DNA of 64,000 nucleotides from JAJZJT01 sp964610905 (GCA_964610905.1 CAZSYT010000001.1:58944-122943); one strand, 5' to 3'. Positions 15,993-26,291 are shown, counted from the stretch's first letter. The notes: generated by a model from the sequence alone, not told the origin. Made by a program: numbers and translations.

Positions 15993-18110
15993 TCAGTAGC
16001 GCGAGACCTCGGCCATCGGCACGCTGCGGGCCTCGCTCACCTCTGGGTCGAGCAGCCGCTCCCGCGGCTCCCAGCCGGTAAGTGGCGTCGCCAGCCGGTG
16101 CGGCCACTCGCCGTACATCCCCAGCACCGACTCGGGCGGGCGGCGCTCGAGCCAGCCGGACAGCCACTGGCCGTAGGGAACGGCCCGGCCCAGGCGCCGC
16201 TCACGCTCCTCCTTGCGGGCCAGCGCCGTCGCCTCGGCGTCCACCACCAGGTTGTCCTCGCGGTACACCACCCGGTAGACCTCGCGTGCGGTGCGGTGCG
16301 AGATGCTCTCCTCGCGCAGGTCCTTCATCACCAGCTCCGGGTCGCGCTCCAGGACGTCGCCGTACCCGGGAGCCGACGGCGCCACCGTCATGAACACGTC
16401 GCCGTCGCTCAGGGGGAACGGCCCCGAGTTCTGGTGGCGCACGGTCCACTGCCCCGTGAGCAGCTCGGCGGCCTCGTAGACGCTGGTGGGGGCCCGTCCC
16501 TCGGCGATGAGGTCGTCGAGGTTGTGCCCCTGGACGAAGGCGACACCCACCGGCCGGTTGGGGTACCCGCCGAAGAGGCCCGGTGCGTTCGGCCGGCCCG
16601 AGCAGCCGCCGATGGAGACCGCCATGACCTCGGGCACACCGTGGATCCAGTACATGGCGTTCATGGACCGGCCACCGCGGTACTTCCCGTACCCGGCGGC
16701 GTCGGACCAGTACACGGACCGGAACACCGGCAGGATCGGGTAGTTGTGCTCCACACCCTCGGAGTCGAGGAACTCGCCGATGGCGCAGAAGATGAACCCG
16801 GAGGCGTCGATGCCGTCGCAGTCCCAACGGGCCCCCATCCCCGTCCCGTTCGGGATCCCCTGGTCCCACGCGGCGAAGGGTTGGCCGTCCCGGTCGACGC
16901 CGCCGACGGCGACCGTGTTCGACGTGCCCGGCCACCCGACCGCCACCTCATCGTGCAGCGGTGAGCCGAACTTCATCTTCTCGAAGACGTTCTGCACGCC
17001 CGCCGTCACCTGCGCGATCGTCGCCACCCCAAGGCTGGTCGCGTCCTCCGGGTCGGCCATGAAGAAGCTGTCCTGCTGGAACTCGAAGTGGAACGGCTCG
17101 TAGAAGCCAGTGGTGGCCGGCAGCTCGTGGAACAGGAACTGGAAGAGGTAGCAGGCGAACATGGCGATCTGCATGTGCGGGTGGACGTTGAAGTTCCCGC
17201 CCAGCACCCGCGGGCTACCGAGGTGGCGGACCCAGGCCTCCTCACCCCGCTTCTCCACCTCGACCACGGAGCCGATCAGCCCGTAGCGCTCGCGGCCGGC
17301 GTTCTCGAGGAAGAGCGTGCACCGGTAGGTCCCGTCGTTCAGGCTGCCCAGCTTCTGGCGGGCCGCTGCCCGGCCCTCGTCGATCATCCGGCGCATGGCA
17401 CCGATCAGGAACGAGGCACCCTTCCGCCCGATGATCTCGTGGCAGCGGCGCTCCAGGATATGCACCGCAGCGGCGCGCGCCTTGATGTCGAGCGTCTGCA
17501 TCCGGGGATCGCGGACCCGGTTCTCCATCATCTCCATCAGGTCGGCCTTGAGCCTGTAGTTCTCGGCGATCCTGATCGGCGACAGGATCATGCCCTCGTC
17601 GTAGCGGCTCTTCGCAGACGGTGGGTTGCCGCCGGGGTCGCACGCGCCGGTCTCCGTCTCGTGGCTGGCGGCCGCCACCCACGCCACCAGCTCGCCCTCC
17701 CAGAACACGGGCAGGTACAGGATCTGGTCGTCGCTGTGGATCCCGCCGTAGAGGGAGTCGTTTCCGTAGAACATGTCGCCCTCGTGGATGCCGACCGACG
17801 GTTCCCGGAGGAACCAGCGCATCATCCACTTGATGCCGATGGACGCGTTGATCAGGTGCAGCTGCGTCCCCATGATCCCCACCGCCATGTCGCCCTGGCG
17901 CGTGTAGATGCCGACGGCAGCGTCACCTGCCTCGATCATGGGGGAGATCCCCATCCGCGCGAAGGTCTGGTACGCCTCCCAGCAGACGAGCTCGAGCTTG
18001 TTGCGGTAGACCTCGAAGTCGCCCCGCTCCAGGCCCTCCATGGCCTCCGTCTCGCGGCGCGTGGCCGGCTCCGGGCGCCAGTGGCGGAGCACCTCCGGAT
18101 CACGTGGCAT
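15993..18110 (-). CDS. HyuB-type (N-methylhydantoinase B / acetone carboxylase alpha-like) subunit, third copy
   Basis: This 705-residue protein is full length for HyuB-type subunits and close in sequence to the two copies at 46712-50261: its first 27 residues match all but one or two of theirs. Visible blocks are GIHEGDMFYGNDSLYGGIHSDD (early metal/substrate region), GNFNVHPHMQIAMFACYLFQ, GMGARWDCDGIDASG and APGYGDVLERDPELV. HyuB proteins pair with ATP-binding HyuA proteins in hydantoinases, oxoprolinases and biotin-independent ketone carboxylases. No hyuA lies next to this copy; instead it follows an alcohol dehydrogenase gene by 59 bp. It may be an alternative catalytic subunit for the HyuA proteins encoded at 50265-54734. 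Confidence 0.88.
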   Translation of the reverse strand: MPRDPEVLRHWRPEPATRRETEAMEGLERGDFEVYRNKLELVCWEAYQTFARMGISPMIEAGDAAVGIYTRQGDMAVGIMGTQLHLINASIGIKWMMRWFLREPSVGIHEGDMFYGNDSLYGGIHSDDQILYLPVFWEGELVAWVAAASHETETGACDPGGNPPSAKSRYDEGMILSPIRIAENYRLKADLMEMMENRVRDPRMQTLDIKARAAAVHILERRCHEIIGRKGASFLIGAMRRMIDEGRAAARQKLGSLNDGTYRCTLFLENAGRERYGLIGSVVEVEKRGEEAWVRHLGSPRVLGGNFNVHPHMQIAMFACYLFQFLFHELPATTGFYEPFHFEFQQDSFFMADPEDATSLGVATIAQVTAGVQNVFEKMKFGSPLHDEVAVGWPGTSNTVAVGGVDRDGQPFAAWDQGIPNGTGMGARWDCDGIDASGFIFCAIGEFLDSEGVEHNYPILPVFRSVYWSDAAGYGKYRGGRSMNAMYWIHGVPEVMAVSIGGCSGRPNAPGLFGGYPNRPVGVAFVQGHNLDDLIAEGRAPTSVYEAAELLTGQWTVRHQNSGPFPLSDGDVFMTVAPSAPGYGDVLERDPELVMKDLREESISHRTAREVYRVVYREDNLVVDAEATALARKEERERRLGRAVPYGQWLSGWLERRPPESVLGMYGEWPHRLATPLTGWEPRERLLDPEVSEARSVPMAEVSRY

Positions 18111-18169
18111 CGTTCATGTCCTCCTTCGATCGGCACCCCCCGAGGAGCGCGGTAGTCCAAACCCCGGCC

Positions 18170-19225
18170 TCACGACGCGTTCGGCACAACCACCTGGCGG
18201 CCCAGGGCCGTGCCCTCCTCCATGCGCCGGTAGGCGTCGGCCGCCTGGTCGAGCGGCACGGTGGTGATGGTGGGTCGCAGCAGCCCCCGGGCAGCGAGGT
18301 CCAGGACCTCCACCAGCTCGCTCCAGCTGCCCCAGTACGTCGTCTGCACCGACACCTCGTAGGGCACCGTGTACATCGACATGCCCAGCATCCCCCCCGC
18401 CGCGCCCACGATGGTGAGGTCGGTCAGGGGCTGCGCGAGCGCCATACCGAGCGCCAGGGTGTCGTCGGTTCCGACGAAGTCGAGCACCACGTCGGCACCC
18501 CGGCCGCCCGTGGCGTCCATGATCTCCGTTGCGGCGCCGTCGCCCTGGGGGACCGTCAGCGCGGCGCCACCCTCCGCCGCCAGGGCGAGCGCCTCGGCCT
18601 TGGTGTCGACGGCGATCACGCGCGCCGCGCTGGTCGCGTGCAGGATCTGCACGCCGAGGTGCCCGAGCCCGCCCACGCCGATCACCACCGCCGTCGACCC
18701 GGGTGTCAGCTTGGCCAGGGAGCGGCGGACCGCGTGGTACGGGGTGAGGCCGGCGTCGGTGAGCGGCGCCGCCACGGCAGGTTCGAGGCCCTCGGGAAGC
18801 GGCACCAGATGGCGGGCGTCGGGGACCAGCATCAGGTCGGCCATGCCACCGTCGAGGCCGAGACCGCCTCCGCCACTTGGAGCCGGTGCGTTGGCAGGGT
18901 CCAGGCAGTAGTTCTCCATCCCCAGCCGACAACGGGTGCAGGCACCGCACCCCCACGGCCCGTAGACCGCCACAGGCTGGCCCACCTCGAGGCTGGTCAC
19001 CCCGGCGCCGAGCGCGTGGACCCAGCCGGCGTTCTCGTGCCCTAGCGTGAACGGCGGCTCCCACGGGAGCACCCCCGGGTCGAGGTCGTGCATCAGGTGG
19101 AGATCCGAGTGGCACGCCCCCGCGCCGCCGATCCGGACGACGACCTGACCCGGTCCGGGCTCCGGGTCGTCGACCTCCACCAGCACCGGGTCCGACTTCC
19201 ACTCCGTCAACCGAAGTGCACGCAC
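18170..19225 (-). CDS. Zinc-dependent NAD(P) alcohol dehydrogenase
   Basis: This 351-residue MDR alcohol dehydrogenase has catalytic-zinc residues in GACHSDLH (Cys38) and GHENAG (His-Glu), structural-zinc cysteines in WGCGACTRCRLGMENYC and the Rossmann motif GVGGLGHLGV. It should convert a secondary alcohol to a ketone or the reverse; it resembles the actinobacterial ADHs active on hydrophobic alcohols. The GTG at 19225 has GAGGAGGAG upstream. Position directly before a ketone-carboxylase-type subunit suggests that its ketone product is the carboxylase substrate, which is inference. Confidence 0.88.
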   Translation of the reverse strand: MRALRLTEWKSDPVLVEVDDPEPGPGQVVVRIGGAGACHSDLHLMHDLDPGVLPWEPPFTLGHENAGWVHALGAGVTSLEVGQPVAVYGPWGCGACTRCRLGMENYCLDPANAPAPSGGGGLGLDGGMADLMLVPDARHLVPLPEGLEPAVAAPLTDAGLTPYHAVRRSLAKLTPGSTAVVIGVGGLGHLGVQILHATSAARVIAVDTKAEALALAAEGGAALTVPQGDGAATEIMDATGGRGADVVLDFVGTDDTLALGMALAQPLTDLTIVGAAGGMLGMSMYTVPYEVSVQTTYWGSWSELVEVLDLAARGLLRPTITTVPLDQAADAYRRMEEGTALGRQVVVPNAS

Positions 19226-19238
19226 GCTGCTCCTCCTC

Positions 19239-19286
19239 GCTCTGTGGCTACGACACGACCTGGCTCTGTGGCTCCGACACGACCTG
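19239..19286. repeat. Two-copy 24-bp tandem repeat
   Basis: Two adjacent 24-bp units (19239-19262 and 19263-19286) differ at one base. They lie just upstream of the alcohol dehydrogenase ribosome-binding site, in the spacer after the small-protein gene. No coding role is apparent. Confidence 0.8.
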
Positions 19287-19377
19287 CCGGTGACCGGCCA
19301 CCTTGCCGTCCAGGTGGAACCGCCCGAGCACGTCCACGCGTCCTCCTCAGACCCCGCACGCGACGCGCGGCGTGGAC

Positions 19378-19707
19378 CTACTCATCTTCGAGGTACCTCT
19401 CGCCCGCGGACAGGTCGCCGCGACCGAGGAACGAGCGAGCCAGCTCGCCGTCGAGCAACTCCAGGGCGGCGCCCCGGTCCCCCGAGCGCAGCAGCTCGAG
19501 GACCTGGGCCAGGCCTCGGACCTGCGCCCGCACCCTCGGGTTGCCGTCGGTGGCGAGCGCGGCGACCACCACGTCGGCCGCCGCCAGCGCCCGCTCCTCG
19601 TCGGGACCGTCCTCGCTGCCGCGGAGCGCAGCCGCCAGGGCGTCGACGACCTGCACGACGCGCTGCTCGCCGGTCACCTCCGCCGCGAACGTGTGCTGGC
19701 GCTCCAT
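19378..19707 (-). CDS. Small hypothetical protein (109 aa)
   Basis: This 109-residue acidic, Ala-rich, mainly helical protein begins MERQHTFAAEVTGEQRVVQVV and has no signal or membrane segment. I do not recognise the family. The ATG at 19707 has AGGAGGG 6 bp upstream, better than the in-frame upstream start. It is the first gene after operator site 6, ahead of the alcohol dehydrogenase and HyuB-type genes, so it may be a chaperone or accessory subunit of that enzyme pair; that is context only. Confidence 0.6.
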   Translation of the reverse strand: MERQHTFAAEVTGEQRVVQVVDALAAALRGSEDGPDEERALAAADVVVAALATDGNPRVRAQVRGLAQVLELLRSGDRGAALELLDGELARSFLGRGDLSAGERYLEDE

Positions 19708-19847
19708 GGTCCCTCCTGTACCCCGCTGTCGTCGGTCTCCCCCGACGGGCATCGCTCCGTCGCCCGGCACCCTGCGCGCACGGTCCGTGCGCCGCCCATC
19801 TCGCGCCCCGGCACCCTCCCGGGTGACCCACCGCTTTGTCTTACATC

Positions 19848-19862
19848 ATACGTCTGACGTTA
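19848..19862. promoter_or_regulatory. Palindromic operator site 6 (ATACGT-CTG-ACGTTA)
   Basis: This copy lies between the small-protein/ADH/HyuB operon (start 19707, minus) and a decayed GMC oxidoreductase gene (from 19873, plus). It now serves at least the minus-strand operon. Confidence 0.65.
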
Positions 19863-19872
19863 AGTTTACGAT

Positions 19873-20866
19873 ATGCCGCGGGGCTCGCGCCCCACGGTGG
19901 CGCAGCGGGCATCCGAGGCCGGCAGCACGGTGGTGTGCCTGGAGCAGGGCACCTGGTCGGACCGGCGGGAGCTCCGTGGCGGCGGGCCCGACTGGGAACT
20001 GGCCTCGCGCGAGCAATGGAGCTGGAACCCGGACGTCCGGCAGCGTCCCCAGGGCTCCCCGGTCGACCTGCGCGAGTCGGAGGTGGAGCTCGGCAACCTC
20101 AGCGGCGTCGCTGGGAGCGCCACGTTCCGCTGGGCGATCCGGCAACAGCGCACGCCCGGCAGATCCCGGTCCCGTTCGGGGTCCGGGCTCGGCGACGACT
20201 GGCCGCTCGGCCACGACGAGCTGCTCCCGTTCTCCGAGCGCACCGACCGGGACCTCGCCGTGTCGGGCCTCGGTGGCAACCCCGCCCATCCTCCCGGGGG
20301 CCGACCCGCCCCTGCCGCCCGTGCCGATCACAGGGGGCGGGCTGCTGCTCACCCGGGCCCATGCCCGCCATCGCAATGGGCTGGCCAACAGCTCCGGGCT
20401 CGTGGGCCTGAGCCTGATGCTGCGCCTATGGGGGATCGCCACCGGCGTCTTCGAGGAACCGCTGCAGAGCTGGCAGGGCCAGAGCGGCTCCTGGATCGGC
20501 TCGTGGCAGTGCTACGAGTTCGACGAGCGGCGCGGCTTCGTCGGCACATCGAACCGGATGACGCAGCCGACCTACGGACCCCTGGCCAACGTCTTCCCGG
20601 GGCCGGGGCCGGGGCCGGGGCCGGGGCTCGGGGTGCGGGGCGCCGACCACCACGCCCGGGTGGCGGGGATGCTCGGGCACTCGGTGACCTGGGCGATGAC
20701 CGGCGGCGACCTGCCGTCCGAGGCCCTGCGGGTGGAGCTGTCGCCGACGGTTCGGGACTCGTCCGGGCTCGCCGCACGGGCGCTGGCGCCACTGCCGCAC
20801 GGAACCACTGCCACTCCGTGGCGGCGGCGCCCCTACGGCGTACGGGGGTTCCCGGCCAGCGGCTGA
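19873..20866 (+). pseudogene. Decayed GMC-family oxidoreductase
   Basis: Two reading frames together resemble a GMC flavoprotein. The first (19873 to about 20295) gives EAGSTVVCLEQGTW, DWELASREQWSWNPDVRQ and TDRDLAVSGLGGNPAHPPGG. A frameshift near 20295 moves to another frame with ADPPLPPVPI, then directly GLANSSGLVG, HHARVAGMLGHS and GGDLPSEALRVELSPT. The FAD-binding GxGxxG start is lost, the central Cys-rich region is deleted between PVPI and GLANSSG, and the C-terminal catalytic His/Asn end is absent. A GGGGCC repeat at 20599-20626 lies inside. The relic keeps operator site 6 directly upstream. The intact parent was probably an alcohol or sterol oxidase/dehydrogenase. Confidence 0.82.
20599..20626 (+). 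repeat. GGGGCC hexanucleotide repeat in the GMC pseudogene
   Basis: Four and a half consecutive GGGGCC units lie within the pseudogene and would read as Gly-Pro repeats. Slippage here may have contributed to decay. Confidence 0.75.
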
Positions 20867-21966
20867 GAGGTCGCCTGCGCCTGCGTCAGGGTCGGATCGG
20901 ACCCGCCAGCCGAACCGGGCTCGATGGTCGTGGCCACCGCCAGGGCGGCGGTCTCCGTCGCGCCGGGGCCAGCCGCTTCCGGTGACGCTTCTACCTCCGC
21001 TGCCGGCTTGCTGCCCGCGACGCGCTGGCGCCAGACGGCGAAGGCGACGGCGCCGATGAGCGCCACGCCGTTGAACATGTCGTTGAGCCACTGCACGCCG
21101 GTGATGAGCTGCAGGCCCTTCACCCCGGTAGCCAGCACGTAGATGGCGATCATGGAGCCCCAGACGTTGAAGCGGCCCGGCTTCAGCTGTGTGGACCCCA
21201 AGAAGGCGGCGGCGAAGGCCGGGAGCAGCAGCGACGAGCCGAACGTCAGCGACGGCCCGGTCAGCGACGCGTAGAACACGCCGGCGACGCCGCAGATGGT
21301 GCTCGACGCGATCATGGCCAACCACGTCCACCGGTCGACGTCCACGCCGGAGAGGCGCGCCGCCTCGGCGTTGCCGCCCACGGCGTACAGGTACCGGCCG
21401 ACCGGCGTGTGCTCCAGCACCCACCAGGCGATGATGGCCAGGACGATGAGGTAGACGACCACGATCTGGAACCCGAGGACCTTGGTCTGCGTCAGGGCGT
21501 TCCACGCGTGGGACACCGGAGGCAGCGGCTGGTTCTGCCCCGACACGATCTCCTGCAGGGCCGTGACGATGGTGGCCATGCCCAGGGTGGCGATGAACGA
21601 GTTGACCCGTAGCTTCACCACCACGAACCCGTTGACCACGCCGATCAGGATCGAGACGCCGATGGCGATGAGGATCGCCGTCCACATGCTCCAGTGGTTC
21701 TGCGTCTGAAGGATCACGACGACCACGGTCGACAGGTTGATGACCGAACCGACCGACAGGTCGTACGCGCCGGCCACCAGCGGGATGAGCACGGCGATGC
21801 CGAGCATGGCGGCGATCGCCTCTTGCGAGGCGACGGAGTGCAGCGTCGCCGAGGTGAGGAACAGGCTGGGCGTCCAGATGCCGAACACCAGGATGAACAG
21901 CGCCCACAGGTACAGGCCGCTGAAACGGTCGAACCCGAGGTTGATGGTCCGGCGCGGTGCGCTCAT
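20833..21966 (-). CDS. Ribose-type ABC transporter permease
   Basis: This 377-residue membrane protein belongs to the RbsC/MglC permease family: about eight to ten hydrophobic segments, the conserved VAGAYDLSVGSVINLS, and VNGFVVVKLRVNSFIATLG in the middle. The last about 60 residues are a hydrophilic Ala/Pro/Thr tail beyond the usual end. Its ATG overlaps the ATPase gene stop by 4 bp. It forms the channel of the importer with the ATPase and binding protein encoded upstream. The 3' end overlaps the GMC pseudogene region, which supports decay of the latter. Confidence 0.9.
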   Translation of the reverse strand: MSAPRRTINLGFDRFSGLYLWALFILVFGIWTPSLFLTSATLHSVASQEAIAAMLGIAVLIPLVAGAYDLSVGSVINLSTVVVVILQTQNHWSMWTAILIAIGVSILIGVVNGFVVVKLRVNSFIATLGMATIVTALQEIVSGQNQPLPPVSHAWNALTQTKVLGFQIVVVYLIVLAIIAWWVLEHTPVGRYLYAVGGNAEAARLSGVDVDRWTWLAMIASSTICGVAGVFYASLTGPSLTFGSSLLLPAFAAAFLGSTQLKPGRFNVWGSMIAIYVLATGVKGLQLITGVQWLNDMFNGVALIGAVAFAVWRQRVAGSKPAAEVEASPEAAGPGATETAALAVATTIEPGSAGGSDPTLTQAQATSQPLAGNPRTP

Positions 21967-23552
21967 GACACCCCTACCTCCTGCTCCCGTGTCGGCGCCC
22001 CGGCGCCCAGGGACTCGCTCGAGATCCGGGCGGCGGTGATGTCGCCCTTGCTGAGATCGGCCACGATGCGCCCGCCGCGGAGCACGAGCACCCGGTGGCA
22101 GATGGCGGCCAGCTCGTCGACGTCGGACGAGCTGAGGATGACGGCGGTCCCGTCCGCGGCCGCCTCCAGCAGCTGGACGTACAGCTGGGCCTTGGCCCCG
22201 ACGTCCACCCCTTGGGTCGGTTCGTCGAGGAGGAAGACCTTGGGCCTGAGCCGCAGCCACTTGGCGAACAGGATCTTCTGCTGGTTGCCGCCGCTGAACG
22301 TGCCGAGGTCGGCGTCCACCCAGGGAGGCCGGACCTCGAGCCGCTCGAACCAGGAGCGCACCTCGTTGCGCTCCATGCGGCGGCGCAGCAGCGGTGCCCG
22401 CCAGAAGGAGATCACGCCCGACAGGGAGAAGTTCTCCCGGGCGGTCAGGGTCATGACGCCCCCGCTGATCTTGCGGTCGGGTGGGAGGTACGCCATGCCG
22501 GACCGCATGGCCTGGGACGGCCGCGCCGGCCTGAGCGAGACCCCGTCCATGGTGACGCGGCCGCCTGTGCGCGCGTGCGCCCCGAAGATGGTGCCCAGAA
22601 GGGTCTCGCGCCCGGACCCGGTGATGCCGGCGACGCCGATGATGTCCCCGGGGCGGGCGGAGAAGGTGATCCCGCCGATGCGCGGCGCGGTCAGCCCCTC
22701 CACCTGGAGGACCGGCTGGCCGTGCTCGGTGTGCGCGGCGACGGACTCGGCGTGCGCGTCGTCGAACTCGCTACCGACGAGCAGGCGGACCAGCTTCGGA
22801 CGGTCGATGGAGGCCACCGGCACGGTGGCGACCTTCTTGCCGTCCCGCAGCACCGTCACGTCGTTGGCCAGGGTGAAGATCTCGTCGAGACGGTGGGTCA
22901 CGTACAGGATGCCGGTGCCCCGTGCCGCCACGCCGCGGATGGTGGCGAGCAGCTGATTGACCTCGTTGTCCGGCAGCGTGGCGGTCGGCTCGTCGAACAC
23001 CATGAGCTTGACGGCACCGAGCCTGGCCGTGTCCTTGAGCGCCCGCGCCACGGCAACGGCGGTCCGCTGCGCCGGCGACAGCGTCGCGACCGGGCGCCGG
23101 GGGTCGACGTCCAAGCCGACCTGGGTCAGCAGGTCGCGGGCCTCCGCCGTGGTCGTGCGGCTCATGACCGTCCCGAAGCGGCACGTGAAGCCACCGCCGA
23201 TGAAGAGGTTGTCGAGGATCGACGACGAGTCCACCAGGCCGAGGTCCTGATGGACGAAGCGGCACCCGAGCGCGGTCGACGACTCCGCAGATCCCCACGC
23301 CAGCCGCTCCCCGCCCACCAGCACCTCACCGCCCGGGTCTGGGCGGTGGTAGCCGGCGAGGATCTTGATGACGGTCGACTTGCCGGACCCGTTCTCCCCG
23401 ACCAGGGCGTGGATCTCCCCCGGCTGGATGGTCAGGTCGAAGGCGCTGAGGGCGGGGGTGCCGGCGAACGTCTTGGAGACCGAGCGCACTTCGAGAGCGG
23501 GGCGCGGCCCCGTGGCCGCGCCCCGCTCCGAAGCACCCGTGGTCGGGGTCAC
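21963..23552 (-). CDS. Sugar-type ABC transporter ATPase with two ABC domains
   Basis: This 529-residue protein has two fused ATPase domains like RbsA/MglA. The first has Walker A GENGSGKST and Walker B LMVFDEPTATL, but its signature reads LSPAQ instead of LSGGQ. The second has the usual degenerate Walker A GITGSGRET, signature FSGGNQQK and DEPTQGVDVGAK. It energises the RbsC-type permease. I chose the GTG at 23552, which overlaps the binding-protein stop by GTGA, over a GTG at 23573. The odd first signature could reduce ATPase activity at one site. Confidence 0.9.
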   Translation of the reverse strand: MTPTTGASERGAATGPRPALEVRSVSKTFAGTPALSAFDLTIQPGEIHALVGENGSGKSTVIKILAGYHRPDPGGEVLVGGERLAWGSAESSTALGCRFVHQDLGLVDSSSILDNLFIGGGFTCRFGTVMSRTTTAEARDLLTQVGLDVDPRRPVATLSPAQRTAVAVARALKDTARLGAVKLMVFDEPTATLPDNEVNQLLATIRGVAARGTGILYVTHRLDEIFTLANDVTVLRDGKKVATVPVASIDRPKLVRLLVGSEFDDAHAESVAAHTEHGQPVLQVEGLTAPRIGGITFSARPGDIIGVAGITGSGRETLLGTIFGAHARTGGRVTMDGVSLRPARPSQAMRSGMAYLPPDRKISGGVMTLTARENFSLSGVISFWRAPLLRRRMERNEVRSWFERLEVRPPWVDADLGTFSGGNQQKILFAKWLRLRPKVFLLDEPTQGVDVGAKAQLYVQLLEAAADGTAVILSSSDVDELAAICHRVLVLRGGRIVADLSKGDITAARISSESLGAGAPTREQEVGVS

Positions 23553-24703
23553 ACCTTCCACAGCGTCTTCCACAGCTCCTGGTAGTTGGAGGGCAGGTTG
23601 TACGAGTTGGACACCGTGAACGGGACGTTCTTGGTCAGCAGCTGCACCGGCAGCTGGGCGTCCGCCGTCGGGACCGGCATCCCCTCGACATAGCGCAGGG
23701 CGGCGTCGAGCATCGTCCAGGCGCCGGGGATGGTGGCCAGGCCGGTGAAGGCGTGCTCAGTGCCGTTCTTGACCGCCGTCAGGGCCTGGACGTCGCCGCT
23801 CTCGCCGGCGACCTTGACGTGCAGGCCGGCGGCGCTGAGGGCCGAGGGCAGGCCGTCGATCCACGTGGCGTCGTCGGTCACCACGTAGCCCGCCGACGGG
23901 TCGCGCTGCAGGGCCGACACGATCTGGCTGGGACCCTGACCGCTGGTGGCCTGGGCGATGGTCCCAGTGACCGCGGTGATCTTGCAGGCCGAGCAGCTGC
24001 TGTTGATCGTGTCGGTGAAGCCCTTGTCGAAGGCGGCGAGCACCGGGAAGTCGGGCACCTGGTAGGAGACGATGTTGGCCTTGCCGTTGGAGTCGGCGAT
24101 CACCCAGTTGGCGATGATCTGGCCGACCAGGGTGGTGTAGGGGGTGCCGCCGACGTTGGCGATGATCCCGTTCCCCAGCGGGTCAGCGGTGTAGCCCTCG
24201 ATGATCGGGACCCCCGCCTTCTGGTAGGCGGCGAGCTCGCTCGCCCACGCGGCGCTGGGCAGGCCGGTGACGATGGCAGCGACCGGGTGGTACTGCAGGC
24301 CCTGCTGCAGCGCGGAGACAAGGGTGGCGGGGTTGGACGACTGGTAGTCGATCTGCTTCAGCGTCCAGCCGACGGCCGCCGTCGCCGCCTGCAGGCCGGT
24401 GCCGATGTCGGTGCACTGGCTGACGTCCGTGCAGTGCATGAACACGATGGTCTTACCGGCGGGCGGCTTCGTCTTGAGCGGGGTGGTGGTCGGGATGCCC
24501 GTCGGCACCTGCTCGTACTTCTTCACGAAGGCCTGGGCCGTGGCGACCTCGCTGCTGGAGGATCCGCCCGAGCTGGTGCCGGACGAGGATGACTTCGCCG
24601 AGCCGGAGGAGCTCGGGGTGGAGCTGCATGCCGCGAGCAGTGCAGCGGCGGCCAGCATCACCCCCATGAGCTTGATCGAGTGGGATGACTTGCCAGTTCG
24701 CAT
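23549..24703 (-). CDS. Ribose-type ABC transporter substrate-binding lipoprotein
   Basis: This 384-residue lipoprotein has a basic start, hydrophobic segment and lipobox LLAAC, then a Ser/Gly linker of about 30 residues. The mature part matches the periplasmic-binding family used with RbsA/RbsC (TIVFMHCTDVSQCTDIGTGLQAATAAVGW; VAAIVTGLPSAAW; VTDDATWIDGL). Two cysteine pairs (CTDVSQC and SCSAC) suggest disulfides. The family binds sugars, but members in catabolic clusters import other small molecules. Start ATG 24703 has TTGGAGG upstream. First gene of the importer operon, 222 bp downstream of operator site 7. Confidence 0.88.
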   Translation of the reverse strand: MRTGKSSHSIKLMGVMLAAAALLAACSSTPSSSGSAKSSSSGTSSGGSSSSEVATAQAFVKKYEQVPTGIPTTTPLKTKPPAGKTIVFMHCTDVSQCTDIGTGLQAATAAVGWTLKQIDYQSSNPATLVSALQQGLQYHPVAAIVTGLPSAAWASELAAYQKAGVPIIEGYTADPLGNGIIANVGGTPYTTLVGQIIANWVIADSNGKANIVSYQVPDFPVLAAFDKGFTDTINSSCSACKITAVTGTIAQATSGQGPSQIVSALQRDPSAGYVVTDDATWIDGLPSALSAAGLHVKVAGESGDVQALTAVKNGTEHAFTGLATIPGAWTMLDAALRYVEGMPVPTADAQLPVQLLTKNVPFTVSNSYNLPSNYQELWKTLWKV

Positions 24704-24925
24704 TGAACCTCCAAGGGAAGTCGGAATTGGGGTGGAGCAGCTGGTTGGACAGTGGTGGCCGCCGCCCCGGCCGACCTAGAGGTGTGGCGGGCCCGGGGCT
24801 CGAGACCCCGGGCTGGCGGCCCGAGGGACGGATGCGAGGCTCGCGGGGCCAGCGATGTCCGTCCCAGGTGCAGATCGCCCCCTCTCCCCACCCCTCATGA
24901 GCCGCATCTTAAACTCTCACGCGTC

Positions 24926-24940
24926 CAACGTCAAACGTTA
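24926..24940. promoter_or_regulatory. Palindromic operator site 7 (CAACGT-CAA-ACGTTA)
   Basis: This copy is the only regulatory-looking element in the 24704-25000 spacer. It lies upstream of the ribose-type importer operon (start 24703), tying transport to the same regulon as the enzymes. Confidence 0.65.
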
Positions 24941-25000
24941 GATTTGCACCGGGCGACACCTGGCATGGGCAGCAGCCGCGCCGAGGGCGCGCCACGGGGG

Positions 25001-26035
<1,035 letters not shown>

Positions 26036-26193
26036 CGGACCCCTCCTCCATCGACGAGCCGGCAGGTGGCGAGCGCTTGCCCGCCGGTCCGGGCACCGGC
26101 TCCGCTCCGTCAAGACGACCTGCCGGTGCCTGCCGCCCACCGGCGTTCCCTCCGGCACGTGGCGTGCCGGAGGGAACGGAATATATAGATCTT

Positions 26194-26208
26194 TGACGCC
26201 CAACGTCA
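26194..26208. promoter_or_regulatory. Palindromic operator site 8 (TGACGC-CCA-ACGTCA)
   Basis: The copy is embedded in the longer inverted repeat TTTGACG / CGTCAAA (26192-26210), with one core mismatch (ACGC). It lies between the divergent CurA-like (26035) and VOC (26292) genes next to an AT-rich TATATAG stretch. Confidence 0.6.
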
Positions 26209-26291
26209 AATGATAGATCATGGCCGCACCGCCCGGCCGACGCCCGGCTGGCGCACCGCCGAGCCGGCCGGCGGAGGAAGGGAAGCCTGCC

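Noticed and set aside
20599..20626. GGGGCC repeats as a CRISPR or functional array
   Set aside because: The units are 6 bp with no spacers and lie inside a pseudogene; simple sequence repeat only.
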